Assembly (NCBI GenBank): GCA_023395465.1
Contig: JAEWZE010000045.1
Coordinates: 1-18,343, forward strand
Direction: 5' to 3'
Length of the DNA stretch: 18,343 nt
Source of the DNA: Pseudomonadota bacterium
Lineage (GTDB): Bacteria > Pseudomonadota > Gammaproteobacteria > Xanthomonadales > Xanthomonadaceae
Shown here: one piece after another, positions 1-7,445 of the stretch
Layout: every line of letters begins with the position of its first letter
Position numbering within the stretch: the first letter of the stretch is position 1
The notes under the pieces: model-generated
The model's input: the letters and a program-made list of their open reading frames with translations, nothing else
What the model was told of the DNA's origin: nothing
The model's database searches: none
Position numbers and translations under genes: made by a program

Positions 1-374
1 GCGTCCTCGATCCGGATCTCCCACACCTGCGTGCTGCGTCCGACGTGCAGCGGGCGCGCGGTGCCGGTGACCATGCCTTCGCGCACGCCACGCAGATGGT
101 TGGCGTTGATCTCGATGCCGACCACGCCGCAACCCTCTGGCGCGCACAGGCCGCCGGCGCTGCTGCCCAGCGTTTCGGCCAGCAGCACCGAAGCGCCGCC
201 GTGCAGCAGGCCGTAGGGCTGGTGGGTGCGCGCGTCCACCGGCATCGTGGCGCGCAGCCAGTCGCTGCCGATGCCGGTGAACACGATGCCCAGCGACTGG
301 ATCGCGGTATCCCGCGACATCGCGTTGAGCTGGTCGAGATCGACGTCCGCGCGGAACATCCGCGCGTCGCTCAC
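1..374 (-). CDS. PaaI/YdiI-type hotdog-fold acyl-CoA thioesterase, 3' end outside the window
   Basis: This is a cytoplasmic hotdog-fold thioesterase that should hydrolyse an acyl- or aroyl-CoA. The protein shows the family hallmarks: the LNAM start region, MPVDARTHQPYG, then LLHGGAS and LAET (the Glu, residue 62 counted from the internal Met, is the expected catalytic acid), GIEINANH, and RPLHVGRSTQVWEI. These match the YdiI/MenI group closely. About 119 codons are present and the family is usually 135-145 aa, so roughly 20 residues are cut off by the window edge. I chose the GTG at 372-374 because it overlaps the stop of the YkvA gene as GTGA, which suggests translational coupling; an ATG at 357-359 in the same frame is an equally fair start. 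Xanthomonads use ubiquinone, so a role in menaquinone synthesis is unlikely and a general CoA-ester housekeeping role is inferred. Confidence 0.85.
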   Translation of the reverse strand, partial: MSDARMFRADVDLDQLNAMSRDTAIQSLGIVFTGIGSDWLRATMPVDARTHQPYGLLHGGASVLLAETLGSSAGGLCAPEGCGVVGIEINANHLRGVREGMVTGTARPLHVGRSTQVWEIRIED

Positions 375-991
375 TTGAAGCGGAACAGGCTCGGGCGCCA
401 GGCGCGGGAGTAGGCGGCGCGACCGTAGCCGCTGCTGCTGCCGTAGCCGATGCCGAACTCGCCGTTGCCGCTGCGTTCGCGGCGCGCGTGCATGCGCTCG
501 ACCAGTTCGTCGCGGCGGCTGTCGAGCCAGTCGGTGCGGCCCACTTCGGACGGCTGCACGCCACGCTTGCTGGCTTCGCGCTCGCGGTACTCGCAGAAGT
601 CGTCGTAGGCCTCGAGCTCGTGGCGCAGTTCACGCACGCACAGCTCGATCATGATCGCGTCGTCGAGGTAACCGAGCACCTGCACGTGGTCCGGGATCAC
701 GTCCTTGGGATCGGCGAAGTAGACCAGTGCCGACAGCACGTGCTGCAGGTCGGCGTCGTCCAGGTGCCAGCCTTCGTCCCGGACCATGGCGATCATGTCG
801 TCGAGCCGCTCGAGCCGCTCACGGATGAAGTCGGGCGTCTTGACCTGCTGCGCGCCTTCCAGCAGCGCAGCGGCCGCCTGCACGATCTGCTCGGGACTCT
901 TGTCCTCAGCGGCCTTGCGTGCGGCCTTGAGCGCACTGGTGAAGTGCTCGAGGTCCTGGTCGTTGAGATCGATGGTCAGCGAAAGCGACAT
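371..991 (-). CDS. YkvA/DUF1232-family protein with a Gly/Ser/Tyr-rich C-terminal tail
   Basis: A 206-aa protein. Residues about 88-118 carry the DUF1232 core (LVYFADPKDVIPDHVQVLGYLDD), as in YkvA proteins, whose function is not established. The N-terminal 85 residues and the segment at 118-170 are predicted to be helical and charged, with no signal peptide. The tail, residues 170-206, reads RRER, FGIGYG, SSSGY and ends in FRFK. The same arrangement ends the 63-aa protein encoded just upstream at 1080-1271, so the tail looks like a separate module added to the DUF1232 core. The gene overlaps the thioesterase gene downstream by 4 nt and starts 88 nt after the small gene's stop. The family assignment rests on the core motif; the biochemical role is unknown. 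Confidence 0.85.
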   Translation of the reverse strand: MSLSLTIDLNDQDLEHFTSALKAARKAAEDKSPEQIVQAAAALLEGAQQVKTPDFIRERLERLDDMIAMVRDEGWHLDDADLQHVLSALVYFADPKDVIPDHVQVLGYLDDAIMIELCVRELRHELEAYDDFCEYREREASKRGVQPSEVGRTDWLDSRRDELVERMHARRERSGNGEFGIGYGSSSGYGRAAYSRAWRPSLFRFK

Positions 992-1018
992 AGCCGGTCC
1001 AGTGTCGGAAAGATGCGC

Positions 1019-1048
1019 AGCCTAGGCTCGGCGGCGCGCGCGCGTCAA
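1019..1048 (-). promoter_or_regulatory. candidate sigma70-type promoter for the YkvA gene
   Basis: On the minus strand TTGACG (1043-1048) is followed after 18 nt by TAGGCT (1019-1024), about 28 nt upstream of the YkvA start codon. The -35 hexamer is good and the -10 is weak. The spacer is an alternating CG run, which is unusual. It lies between the small gene and the YkvA gene, so it would allow the latter to be transcribed independently. Confidence 0.3.
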
Positions 1049-1079
1049 TGCTGGACGACTGCCGCCCGCCGCATTGGAA

Positions 1080-1271
1080 TCAGGCGAAACGGAATGGCGT
1101 GGTCACCGGCTTGGGGGCGTAGTTGCGGCCGCTGGCATAGCCGCTGCTGTTGCCGTAGCCGACGCCGAAGCCGCGCTCGCGGCGTTCGAAGGCCAGTCGC
1201 GGACGCAGGCCGCCGGGACTCGGGGAAGCGGTGCGAAGCGTGGAGACGGAGCTGGTGGTGAAGTGGTTCAT
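1080..1271 (-). CDS. small 63-aa protein of unknown function with the FGxGYGxSSGY...FRF tail
   Basis: I do not recognise a named family. The protein is 63 aa, basic and rich in Ser, Gly, Arg and Tyr. The first 28 residues are polar with no convincing signal peptide. Residues 29-63 contain ERRERGFGVGYGNSSGY and end PFRFA, matching the tail of the YkvA protein encoded downstream in spacing and sequence. The start at 1271 is supported by GAGG seven nt upstream; a start further upstream at 1325 is possible in the ORF but has no such site and adds a Pro/Thr-rich leader. The two genes are on the same strand, 88 nt apart. Coding is supported by conservation of the motif at protein level between the two genes. 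Candidate roles such as a binding tag or substrate peptide are guesses. Confidence 0.6.
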   Translation of the reverse strand: MNHFTTSSVSTLRTASPSPGGLRPRLAFERRERGFGVGYGNSSGYASGRNYAPKPVTTPFRFA

Positions 1272-1304
1272 GGCGCGTCCTCGTGGGGGAATGTGTTTCG
1301 GTGT

Positions 1305-1326
1305 GTTGGTAGAGTAGTACACCAAC
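1305..1326. promoter_or_regulatory. inverted repeat GTTGGT-N10-ACCAAC upstream of the small gene
   Basis: Perfect 6-nt arms, 10-nt spacer, centred about 45 nt upstream of the small gene's start. A poor -10-like TACTCT (minus strand) lies within the spacer. The position and symmetry fit an operator for a dimeric regulator, but no regulator is identified. Confidence 0.3.
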
Positions 1327-1474
1327 CCGGTTCGGTCATGGGCCGGAAGTCACGGTTCCGCAAATGGGGTGCGGATTGCCGGAACTCGTTGATTGGGATG
1401 GGATCGGGAGGCCGCGGGTTGCGGCGGCGAGGCATGACTGACGACACCCCCGGTCGGGGAGCGTCACCGCGAGC

Positions 1475-3391
1475 TCAGAGGATCGGGGCCAGTCCGGCGC
1501 CGAAGGCGGTGAAGATGCGCGTGAGCAGGGTGCGGAAGCCGAGGTTGACCTCGGGGAAGTCGCCGACCGGGTCGTAGCAGGCACGGAAGCCCGGATCGAA
1601 GGGCGACAGCGGCTCCGGGCAGGCGGGCCCGGGCCGGAACTCATAGCTGGTCGCGTAGCGCACCGGCCACAGGTCGAACACCGGCAGGTGCTCGGACACC
1701 TTGGTCAACGAGTATTCGAGCCCGGAGAACACCGGCGGCCGGTCGCGCCTGGCGATGGTCCAGGCGTTCTCCGGCGCCATGTCGCGGCGGATGCTGTCGC
1801 CCAGCGCGCGCGCGAACGCGGGGTCGTCGATGATCACCGCGCTTTCGGTGTTGTAGTCGTCGCCGCGCGGGTCGAAGTTGTGGGTGCCGACCACGCCGAT
1901 GCGCCCGTCGATCACCAGCGACTTGGCGTGCAGGCCGAAGCGCACGCCGGCGCGCTTGAGCGGCACGCGCTGGTGCACGCCGATGCCGGCGTAGCGCAGC
2001 GCGGCGTACTCGCGCTCCAGCGGCGGGGTGCGGCGCTGGGTTTCCTCCGGTTCCGGCGCGATCCGGCCGATGTTGGCGCTGCCGTCGCGGTTCCAGGAGA
2101 TGTCGACCGCGCCGGTGGCATCCAGGTCGATCGGCGCATCCTCCGGGAACGGCTTGAACTCGTGGATCTCGAAGCCGAAGTCGCGCAGGTGCCGGCGCTT
2201 GTACTTGTACGACAGCGCATAGGTGATGAACGAATCGGTCGCGGCCAGGCTGTTGGTGGACACGATCACGCGCGGCGACGAGGGCCGCTCGTGCATGCGT
2301 CCGAACATGGCCTGCGCCTGCCCGGACAGCACCAGGTACGGCGTCTGCAGCAGCACCTCGTGCTGCGCCGATTCGATCAGCTCGTTGAGCAGCGGCGAGG
2401 CGTGCACCGCGTTCGCGGCCAGTTCGCGGTCGCGGCGGTGCTTCTGCGGCAGGTCGGCGATGAACACCACCTCGCCCACCGGGATCGCGGCCTCGACCAG
2501 CCGTTCGCGCACCAGGTCCGCGTTCGCGGCCGCGCGCGACACCGCCTCCACCCGCGCGGGCCGCTCGTAGGGCCATTCGGGCAGCGGCGGCGCGCCCTTG
2601 CGCAGCAGGTGCCGGCCGACGTCGTTGAGCCGCGCCACCGGCACGCTCAACCGCGCATTCCAGAACGCCTCGAAATTGGCCGCCATGTCGGCCGTCACCG
2701 GGCCGCTGACCAGCACGTCGCGATCGCGGAAGTTGTACTCCGCGCTCCAGTCGTAGTAGTCGTCCTGGTAGTTGCGCCCGCCGGTGATGCCGACCAGCCC
2801 GTCGACCAGCAGCAGCTTGCTGTGCATGCGCTGGTTGAGCCGGCGCCAGCAGCAGGCCGCGGCCCAGGCGTACATCGGATAGGTGATGCGCGCGCGGTCG
2901 AGCACCGGGTTGTAGATGCGGATCTCGAAGTTGACGTGGGCCGAGGCCAGCGCCGCCAGGGTGTCGACCTGCTTGAGCGCGGACAGCTGGTCGACCAGCA
3001 CCCGCACGCGCACCCCGCGCCGCGCCGCCGCCATCAGCTCGTCGAGCACCAGGTGGCCGGCGTCGTCCTCGTCGAAGATGTAGGTCTGCAAGTCGATGCT
3101 GTGGCGGGCGCCGCGGATCAGGTCCAGGCGCGAGACCAGCGCGTCCTGGCCGTAGTCGAGCAGCAGCGCGTAGTGGCGCGGTTGCGCCGGCGCGCTTTCG
3201 GCCATCGCCCGTTCGCCCAGTTCGCGCAGCGGCGAGGGCCGCGCGCAGGCGTCGGCGGCCTCGCAGGTGACCAGGGGCGAACGCGCCTGCGCGGCGATCG
3301 CCGCGGCCTGGTCGCGCTGCAGCGCCGACAGGCTGCCGCAACCGCTGCAGGCCAGGGCCAGCAGCGCCAGGAGCGCCCGCAGTGCGGTCAT
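1475..3391 (-). CDS. phospholipase D / cardiolipin synthase-like lipoprotein with two HKD motifs (ClsC/YmdC-like)
   Basis: A 638-aa member of the phospholipase D superfamily, expected to make or exchange phosphatidyl groups (cardiolipin synthase or phospholipase D activity) at the cell envelope. Two complete HxK(x)4D motifs are visible: His190-Lys192-Asp197 in QRMHSKLLLVDG and His488-Lys490-Asp495 in FGLHAKSLVIDG, each followed by a GGRN or GTHN motif. Two HKD motifs in one chain and a YIFDEDDAGH segment near residue 104 are typical of bacterial ClsC/YmdC-type proteins. The N-terminus is hydrophobic with cysteines at 15 and 18 (LALACSGCGS), suggesting a lipoprotein signal, although neither Cys has an ideal lipobox. 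Its ATG overlaps the stop of the upstream YceI-type gene as ATGA, so the two are probably translationally coupled. Substrate cannot be told from sequence. Confidence 0.9.
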   Translation of the reverse strand: MTALRALLALLALACSGCGSLSALQRDQAAAIAAQARSPLVTCEAADACARPSPLRELGERAMAESAPAQPRHYALLLDYGQDALVSRLDLIRGARHSIDLQTYIFDEDDAGHLVLDELMAAARRGVRVRVLVDQLSALKQVDTLAALASAHVNFEIRIYNPVLDRARITYPMYAWAAACCWRRLNQRMHSKLLLVDGLVGITGGRNYQDDYYDWSAEYNFRDRDVLVSGPVTADMAANFEAFWNARLSVPVARLNDVGRHLLRKGAPPLPEWPYERPARVEAVSRAAANADLVRERLVEAAIPVGEVVFIADLPQKHRRDRELAANAVHASPLLNELIESAQHEVLLQTPYLVLSGQAQAMFGRMHERPSSPRVIVSTNSLAATDSFITYALSYKYKRRHLRDFGFEIHEFKPFPEDAPIDLDATGAVDISWNRDGSANIGRIAPEPEETQRRTPPLEREYAALRYAGIGVHQRVPLKRAGVRFGLHAKSLVIDGRIGVVGTHNFDPRGDDYNTESAVIIDDPAFARALGDSIRRDMAPENAWTIARRDRPPVFSGLEYSLTKVSEHLPVFDLWPVRYATSYEFRPGPACPEPLSPFDPGFRACYDPVGDFPEVNLGFRTLLTRIFTAFGAGLAPIL

Positions 3392-3957
3392 GGCGCCGGC
3401 GCGGGCCGGGTGCGGATGCGCAGGTTGAACACCACCCGGTCGGACAGGGCGAAGCCCCAGCGGTCCATCGCGTAGTCGCTGCGGTAGACCACGCCGCTGG
3501 CCACCACGTCGCAGTCGATGGTCGGACGCGCGCAGGTGGCCGGCTCGAGCGTGAACACCTCGCGCCGGCGCACGCCGCGGATGGTCAGCGCGCCGCCCAG
3601 CAGCCCGCCCTCCTGCAGCAGGTCGCCGGTGTAGGGATCGGACACGAACTCCACCCAGGGGTGGTGGTCGGCATCGAAGAAGCCGTTGCCGCGGGTGATC
3701 TTCGAATAGCGCGGATGGTCGAGGATCTCGACCTCGCGCGTGGGCAGGCGCAGGCGCACCTGGCGGCGCTGCTCCGACACCTCGACGATCTCGCCCTGCC
3801 AGTCCGGGAACCGGCCCTCGAGCGACTGGCCCCAGCGCGTCTTCAGGGTGAAGCCGATACGCGAGAGCGCGGTATCGATTTCAGACGCGGGCGCCGACAG
3901 CGCGGCCGCCAGTCCCAGCAACGCCAGCCAACGCAGCCGCTGGCAGGTCCGGCGCAT
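3388..3957 (-). CDS. YceI-family secreted protein
   Basis: A 189-aa protein with a Sec signal peptide (MRR, hydrophobic LALLGLAAAL, cleavage likely after SAPAS near residue 25). The mature part follows the YceI beta-barrel pattern: EIDTALSRIGFTLKT, LEGRFPDWQGEI, HPRYSKITRGNGFFDADHHPWVEF, then LTIRGVRRREVFTL. YceI proteins are periplasmic lipocalin-like proteins; in the polyprenyl-binding members the barrel holds an isoprenoid chain, but the ligand here is unknown. Two cysteines at 142 and 149 could pair in the periplasm. The start at 3957 has GAGG nine nt upstream, and it lies only 11 nt beyond the stop of the phosphatase gene. The 4-nt overlap with the phospholipase D-like gene suggests that both products act on envelope lipids, which is inference. 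Confidence 0.88.
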   Translation of the reverse strand: MRRTCQRLRWLALLGLAAALSAPASEIDTALSRIGFTLKTRWGQSLEGRFPDWQGEIVEVSEQRRQVRLRLPTREVEILDHPRYSKITRGNGFFDADHHPWVEFVSDPYTGDLLQEGGLLGGALTIRGVRRREVFTLEPATCARPTIDCDVVASGVVYRSDYAMDRWGFALSDRVVFNLRIRTRPAPAP

Positions 3958-3968
3958 CGTCCCAGTCC

Positions 3969-4445
3969 TCACGGCCACCAGAAGGCGGAGACCGAGGCGA
4001 TGCCCGGCTCGATCGGCGTGTCCTCCTGCAGGTGCAGGACCGCCACCGCCGCCGGGGGCATGCCGCGGTAATCGCCCGACTGGCCGCTGTGGAGCAGCGC
4101 CAGCAGCCGCTCCAGGCCGGGGTTGTGGCCGACCAGCAGCAGCCGGTCGACGTCGCGGTGGCTGTCGACCAGGCCCGCCAGGGTCCCGGCGGTCGCCTCG
4201 TAGATCGACGCCTCCAGGCGCTTGTCCAGCTCGCCCACCACCTGGGTGACCGCGTCCAGGGTCTCGCGCGTGCGCCGCGACGGCGAACACAGGACCAAGT
4301 CGGGCAACAGCGACTTGTCGCGCATCCACGCGGCCACCGCCTCGGCTTCGGCCAGGCCTTCGGCCGAGAGCGGCCGGTCGAAGTCGGCCTGCCCGGTGCG
4401 CGGCAGCTCGGCATGGGCATGCCGCAACAGGATCAGTTCACGCAT
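3969..4445 (-). CDS. sixA: SixA-like histidine phosphatase
   Basis: A 158-aa histidine-phosphatase-superfamily protein of the small SixA type. The catalytic motif is Arg8-His9-Ala10 (LILLRHAHAE), the second arginine site is SPSRRTRET at 54-62, and the second catalytic histidine is His107 in LLLVGHNPGLERLL. SixA removes phosphate from phosphohistidine on HPt domains or PTS proteins in other bacteria; the substrate here is not shown. The length agrees with SixA (about 160 aa). It sits 27 nt after the ParA gene and 11 nt before the YceI-type gene, so it is very likely co-transcribed with them. GGAG lies ten nt before the ATG. It could also be a general small-molecule phosphatase of the same fold. 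Confidence 0.85.
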   Translation of the reverse strand: MRELILLRHAHAELPRTGQADFDRPLSAEGLAEAEAVAAWMRDKSLLPDLVLCSPSRRTRETLDAVTQVVGELDKRLEASIYEATAGTLAGLVDSHRDVDRLLLVGHNPGLERLLALLHSGQSGDYRGMPPAAVAVLHLQEDTPIEPGIASVSAFWWP

Positions 4446-4472
4446 GGCGGGCGTACTCCGGAAGGTGCGGGC

Positions 4473-5108
4473 TCAGGCGCGCTTGAGCCATTTGAGCAGG
4501 GGCTGCCAGTCGGCCTGGTGATCGCGCACCTGGGCCGAGTTGTAGTCGAACAGGCTCTTGCCGAAGCCCACCAGCATCACGTAGGCCTGGCTGTCGCGCA
4601 GCTGCGCCACCAGCGGGTACGGCCATTGGCCGAGCAGCTCCATGGCCTGCTGCGAGGCATTGGTCCAGGGCCGCAGGCGGTTGCCGACCAGGCCCACCGG
4701 CAGCGCGCCGCTGCGCACCCGCGGGTGCTTGGCCAGGGCATTGAGGAAGGGCACGGTGGCATCGATGTCGAGCGCCGACGGCAGCACCGGCACCACCAGC
4801 GCATCGGCGTGCTCGAGGTAGACCTCCAGCGCGTCGGCGTGGGCGCCGGCCGGGGCATCGACCACCACCCGGTCGGTGCCCTCGGGGATCGACTTCCATG
4901 CGGTCTTGTGGCGACTGCTGCCGTCGATCGGCAGGACCGCGCTCTCCAGCCCGGCGCGACGTTCGGCCCAACGCGTGGACGAGCCCTGTGGATCGGCATC
5001 GATGATCACCGTGCTGCGCCCCGCCAGGGCCGATTCGGCCGCCAGATGGGTGGCGATCGTGGTCTTGCCGACACCGCCCTTGGAACTGGCCACCAGCACG
5101 GTCTTCAT
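4473..5108 (-). CDS. orphan ParA-family ATPase
   Basis: A 211-aa ParA/MinD-type deviant Walker ATPase. KGGVGKTT at residues 10-17 is the deviant P-loop with the signature lysine, DADPQGS at 37-43 is the A' motif, and VVVDAPAG around 82-88 is the Walker B strand. The protein lacks the N-terminal helix-turn-helix of plasmid ParA and no ParB or centromere-like repeat is nearby, so it is not a replicon-partition pair; small orphan ParAs of this kind often position a protein cargo on the nucleoid. Which cargo cannot be told. The start is chosen for GGAGG six nt upstream of the ATG. It is the first gene of the run ParA, SixA, YceI, phospholipase D-like and is divergent from the Ycf46-type ATPase gene. 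Confidence 0.9.
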   Translation of the reverse strand: MKTVLVASSKGGVGKTTIATHLAAESALAGRSTVIIDADPQGSSTRWAERRAGLESAVLPIDGSSRHKTAWKSIPEGTDRVVVDAPAGAHADALEVYLEHADALVVPVLPSALDIDATVPFLNALAKHPRVRSGALPVGLVGNRLRPWTNASQQAMELLGQWPYPLVAQLRDSQAYVMLVGFGKSLFDYNSAQVRDHQADWQPLLKWLKRA

Positions 5109-5154
5109 GCATTGCCTCCGCCACGGGAACGAGCCGCGAGCGTACACCGGCGGC

Positions 5155-5171
5155 GTGGTCGTCGCGACCAC
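5155..5171. promoter_or_regulatory. dyad GTGGTCG-TCG-CGACCAC between the parA and ycf46-like genes
   Basis: Perfect 7-nt arms around a 3-nt centre, 47 nt upstream of the ParA start and in the divergent region of 255 nt. It could be an operator or a hairpin in the ParA leader. No clear promoter hexamers were found; a TTGACG at 5204-5209 on the plus strand has no matching -10. Confidence 0.25.
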
Positions 5172-5363
5172 ATGGCCGCGGAACCCGCGCGGGGTCCGCG
5201 CGCTTGACGCAACTTTTACAAACTGGCGGATGCGGATGTCGTGATGACCGCGCTCGCCTGTTGCGGCAGGCGCTTCCCGCGCGTCACGGGACCGGGACCC
5301 AGGCGCGGCCGCGCGGCCGCCCGCGTCTGCTATCGTCGCCCGGCCCGCCACCACCCGCCGAAC

Positions 5364-6851
5364 ATGAGCGACCTGCAGGACCTCGTGGCGCTGATCCGCG
5401 CCGACACGCCGCTCATCGTGGTCGAGACACCCGACGAGATGCGGGCCGTGCAGCTGTTCCAGCAGTCGCTGACCCGGGTCTGGCGTGCGCTGTACCGCTG
5501 GTCGATCACCGAAGGACTGCGCCGCATCGACCTGGACGGCGAGGATCCGGCGCAGGTGCCACCCGATGCAGGCAGCACCCTGTCCGCGATCCGCAACGCC
5601 GGCCAGCGCGGCGTCTACCTGCTGCTCGATTTCCATCCCTACCTGGGCTATGCCGGCACCCAGCGGCAGCTGCGCGAGATCCTGCAGCGGCGCGGCTGCC
5701 TGGCCCATACCGTGGTGCTGGTGGGGCACAAGGTCGAACTGCCGGGCGAACTCGAGGCCAAGGCCGCGCGCCTGCGCCTGCGCCTGCCCGACGCCAACGC
5801 ACTGCTCAAGCTGGTGCGCGAGGAGATCGCCGCCTGGCAGCGCGAGAACGAGGGCCGGCGGCTCGAAGCCGACGAGGCGGTGGTGCGCCGGGTCGTGCGC
5901 AACCTGCAGGGCCTGGACGCGATGGACGCACGCCGGATCGCGCGCCACCTGATCCACGACGACGGCGCACTGGGCCCGGACGACCTGCCGGAACTGGCGC
6001 GGCTGAAGTTCGAGCTGCTCAACCGCAGCGGCCACCTACATTACGAGTACGACACCGCGCGCTTCGCCGACGTGGCCGGCGCGCGCCGGCTCAAGCGCTG
6101 GATCGAGCAGCGCCGGCGCGTGTTCGCCGAGGGCGAGGCGCCGCCGGGCCTCGATCCGCCCAAGGGCATCCTGCTGCTGGGCGTGCAGGGCTGCGGCAAG
6201 TCGCTGCTGGCCAAGGCGGTGGCCGGCGGCTTCGGCGTGCCGCTGGTGCGGCTGGACTTCGGCACCCTGTACGCCAAGTACCACGGCGAGACCGAGGCCA
6301 ACCTGCGCGCGGCGCTGGCGCAGGCCGAACAGCTCGCGCCCTGCGTGCTGTGGATCGACGAGATCGAGAAGGGCCTGGCCGCGGGCAGCGCCGATGGCGA
6401 CGGCGGCGTCTCCCGGCGCGTGCTGGGCTACCTGCTGACCTGGATGGCCGAACGCCGGTCGAGCGTGTTCCTGGTCGCCACCGCCAACCAGGTGCAGGAG
6501 CTCCCGGCCGAACTGCTGCGCAAGGGCCGCTTCGACGAGATCTTCTTCGTCGACCTGCCCGATGCCGACACCCGCGCGCACGTGTTCGAGCTGCACCTGC
6601 GCCGGCGCGAACTGCCGGCCGACCGCTTCGACCTGCCCGCCCTGGCGCAGGCCTCGCAAGGTTTCTCCGGCGCCGAGATCGAGCAGGCCATCGTCGCGGC
6701 CCTGTACACCGCCCACGCCGATGGCCGCGCGGTCGACAACGTCCTGCTGCTGGAAGAGATCGGCGCCACCCGCCCGCTGTCGGTGGTGATGCGCGAACAG
6801 GTCGAGGCGCTGCGCGCCTGGGCCGCCAGCCGGACGGTGCCGGCCGACTGA
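5364..6851 (+). CDS. Ycf46-type AAA ATPase
   Basis: A 495-aa AAA ATPase of the Ycf46 type known from cyanobacteria and algal plastids. The N-terminal half has the typical LIRADTPLIVVET and LLLDFHPYL strands of this family (residues about 10-22 and 86-94). The AAA module starts near 235: Walker A GVQGCGKS at 273-280, Walker B VLWIDE at 328-333, sensor-1 Asn375, and arginine finger Arg389 in RKGRFDE; GFSGAEIEQA lies near the sensor-2 region. The family is widespread but poorly understood; the cyanobacterial member has been linked to carbon uptake, which may not apply here. The start ATG at 5364 opens the conserved MSDLQDLVALI segment. It is divergent from the ParA gene and convergent, with a 6-nt gap, to the next gene. 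Confidence 0.88.
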   Translation: MSDLQDLVALIRADTPLIVVETPDEMRAVQLFQQSLTRVWRALYRWSITEGLRRIDLDGEDPAQVPPDAGSTLSAIRNAGQRGVYLLLDFHPYLGYAGTQRQLREILQRRGCLAHTVVLVGHKVELPGELEAKAARLRLRLPDANALLKLVREEIAAWQRENEGRRLEADEAVVRRVVRNLQGLDAMDARRIARHLIHDDGALGPDDLPELARLKFELLNRSGHLHYEYDTARFADVAGARRLKRWIEQRRRVFAEGEAPPGLDPPKGILLLGVQGCGKSLLAKAVAGGFGVPLVRLDFGTLYAKYHGETEANLRAALAQAEQLAPCVLWIDEIEKGLAAGSADGDGGVSRRVLGYLLTWMAERRSSVFLVATANQVQELPAELLRKGRFDEIFFVDLPDADTRAHVFELHLRRRELPADRFDLPALAQASQGFSGAEIEQAIVAALYTAHADGRAVDNVLLLEEIGATRPLSVVMREQVEALRAWAASRTVPAD

Positions 6852-6857
6852 GGCGGC

Positions 6858-7445
6858 TCAGCCGGCCCGGCGCGCGCGCACCCGCGCCTTGCCGCCGTTG
6901 CGCTCGAAGGCGAAGGCGTACATCAGGCGGATCGGCACCGCGCGCACCGTCACGCCCTCGCCGCTGCAGTCCTCGGTCACCGGCTGTTCCCCGGGAAACT
7001 CGCACAGCGCGGCCGCGAAGAACGTCCATTGCCGCACCGCGGCCAGCGCCGCCGCCACGTACGCCGCGTCGGGCTGCGCATCGCAGGCATCGACCCCGGG
7101 CATGTGCCGCGCTTCCGACACCTGGCCTTCGACATCGATGACGATCTCCACGCACACCTCGGTGCGTCCGTCCGGGCCGCGGGCCTCGTCCGCCAGCACG
7201 GGCAGCGGCTCGTGGACCGGCACCGCCATGAGGAAGCCCTGCCGCGTCTCCAGCGTCATGGTAGCGGCGCCCGGCGGCAGCACCATCCGCTTGTCGATCG
7301 CGGTGCCGCGGCTGGCGCAGCCGGCAAGTCCGACGACAGCGGCGGCCATGACCAGGGCGTCCCTCACCCGCCGGCGGCCCCTGGTCCGGGCGGGCGCGAA
7401 CGCCACGCGCGGATCGTCCGACCCCCCAAGGCGCGGGCCTTTCAT
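6858..7445 (-). CDS. lipoprotein with TonB C-terminal-like domain
   Basis: An envelope lipoprotein of 195 aa if translated from the ATG at 7445, which overlaps the preceding stop as ATGA. The lipobox VVGLAGC is clear, but it lies about 43 residues from this start; a GTG at 7367 would give a 169-aa protein with a standard short signal peptide (RDALVMAAAVVGLAGC) and may be the true start. The mature region CVEIVIDVEGQVSEAR, AALAAVRQWTFFAA and VRAVPIRLMYAFAFE follows the beta-alpha-beta pattern of the TonB C-terminal fold seen in many stand-alone xanthomonad proteins. It lacks the Pro-rich spacer and membrane anchor of a real TonB, so energy transduction is unlikely. Cysteines at the mature part could form disulfides. 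Function is unknown. Confidence 0.7.
   Translation of the reverse strand: MKGPRLGGSDDPRVAFAPARTRGRRRVRDALVMAAAVVGLAGCASRGTAIDKRMVLPPGAATMTLETRQGFLMAVPVHEPLPVLADEARGPDGRTEVCVEIVIDVEGQVSEARHMPGVDACDAQPDAAYVAAALAAVRQWTFFAAALCEFPGEQPVTEDCSGEGVTVRAVPIRLMYAFAFERNGGKARVRARRAG

Noticed and set aside
1449..1460. Possible terminator CCCC-GGTC-GGGG after the phospholipase D-like gene
   Set aside because: Only 4-nt arms and no T-tract on the minus strand.
1688..3475. 595-aa plus-strand reading frame opposite the phospholipase D-like gene
   Set aside because: It is rich in His, Val, Arg and Gln in the pattern of an antisense shadow of a GC-rich gene; the minus strand holds two exact HKD motifs.
4473..5108. 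Plasmid or integrated-element partition locus suggested by ParA
   Set aside because: No ParB, parS-like repeats, replication gene or integrase nearby, and the neighbours are ordinary chromosomal genes.
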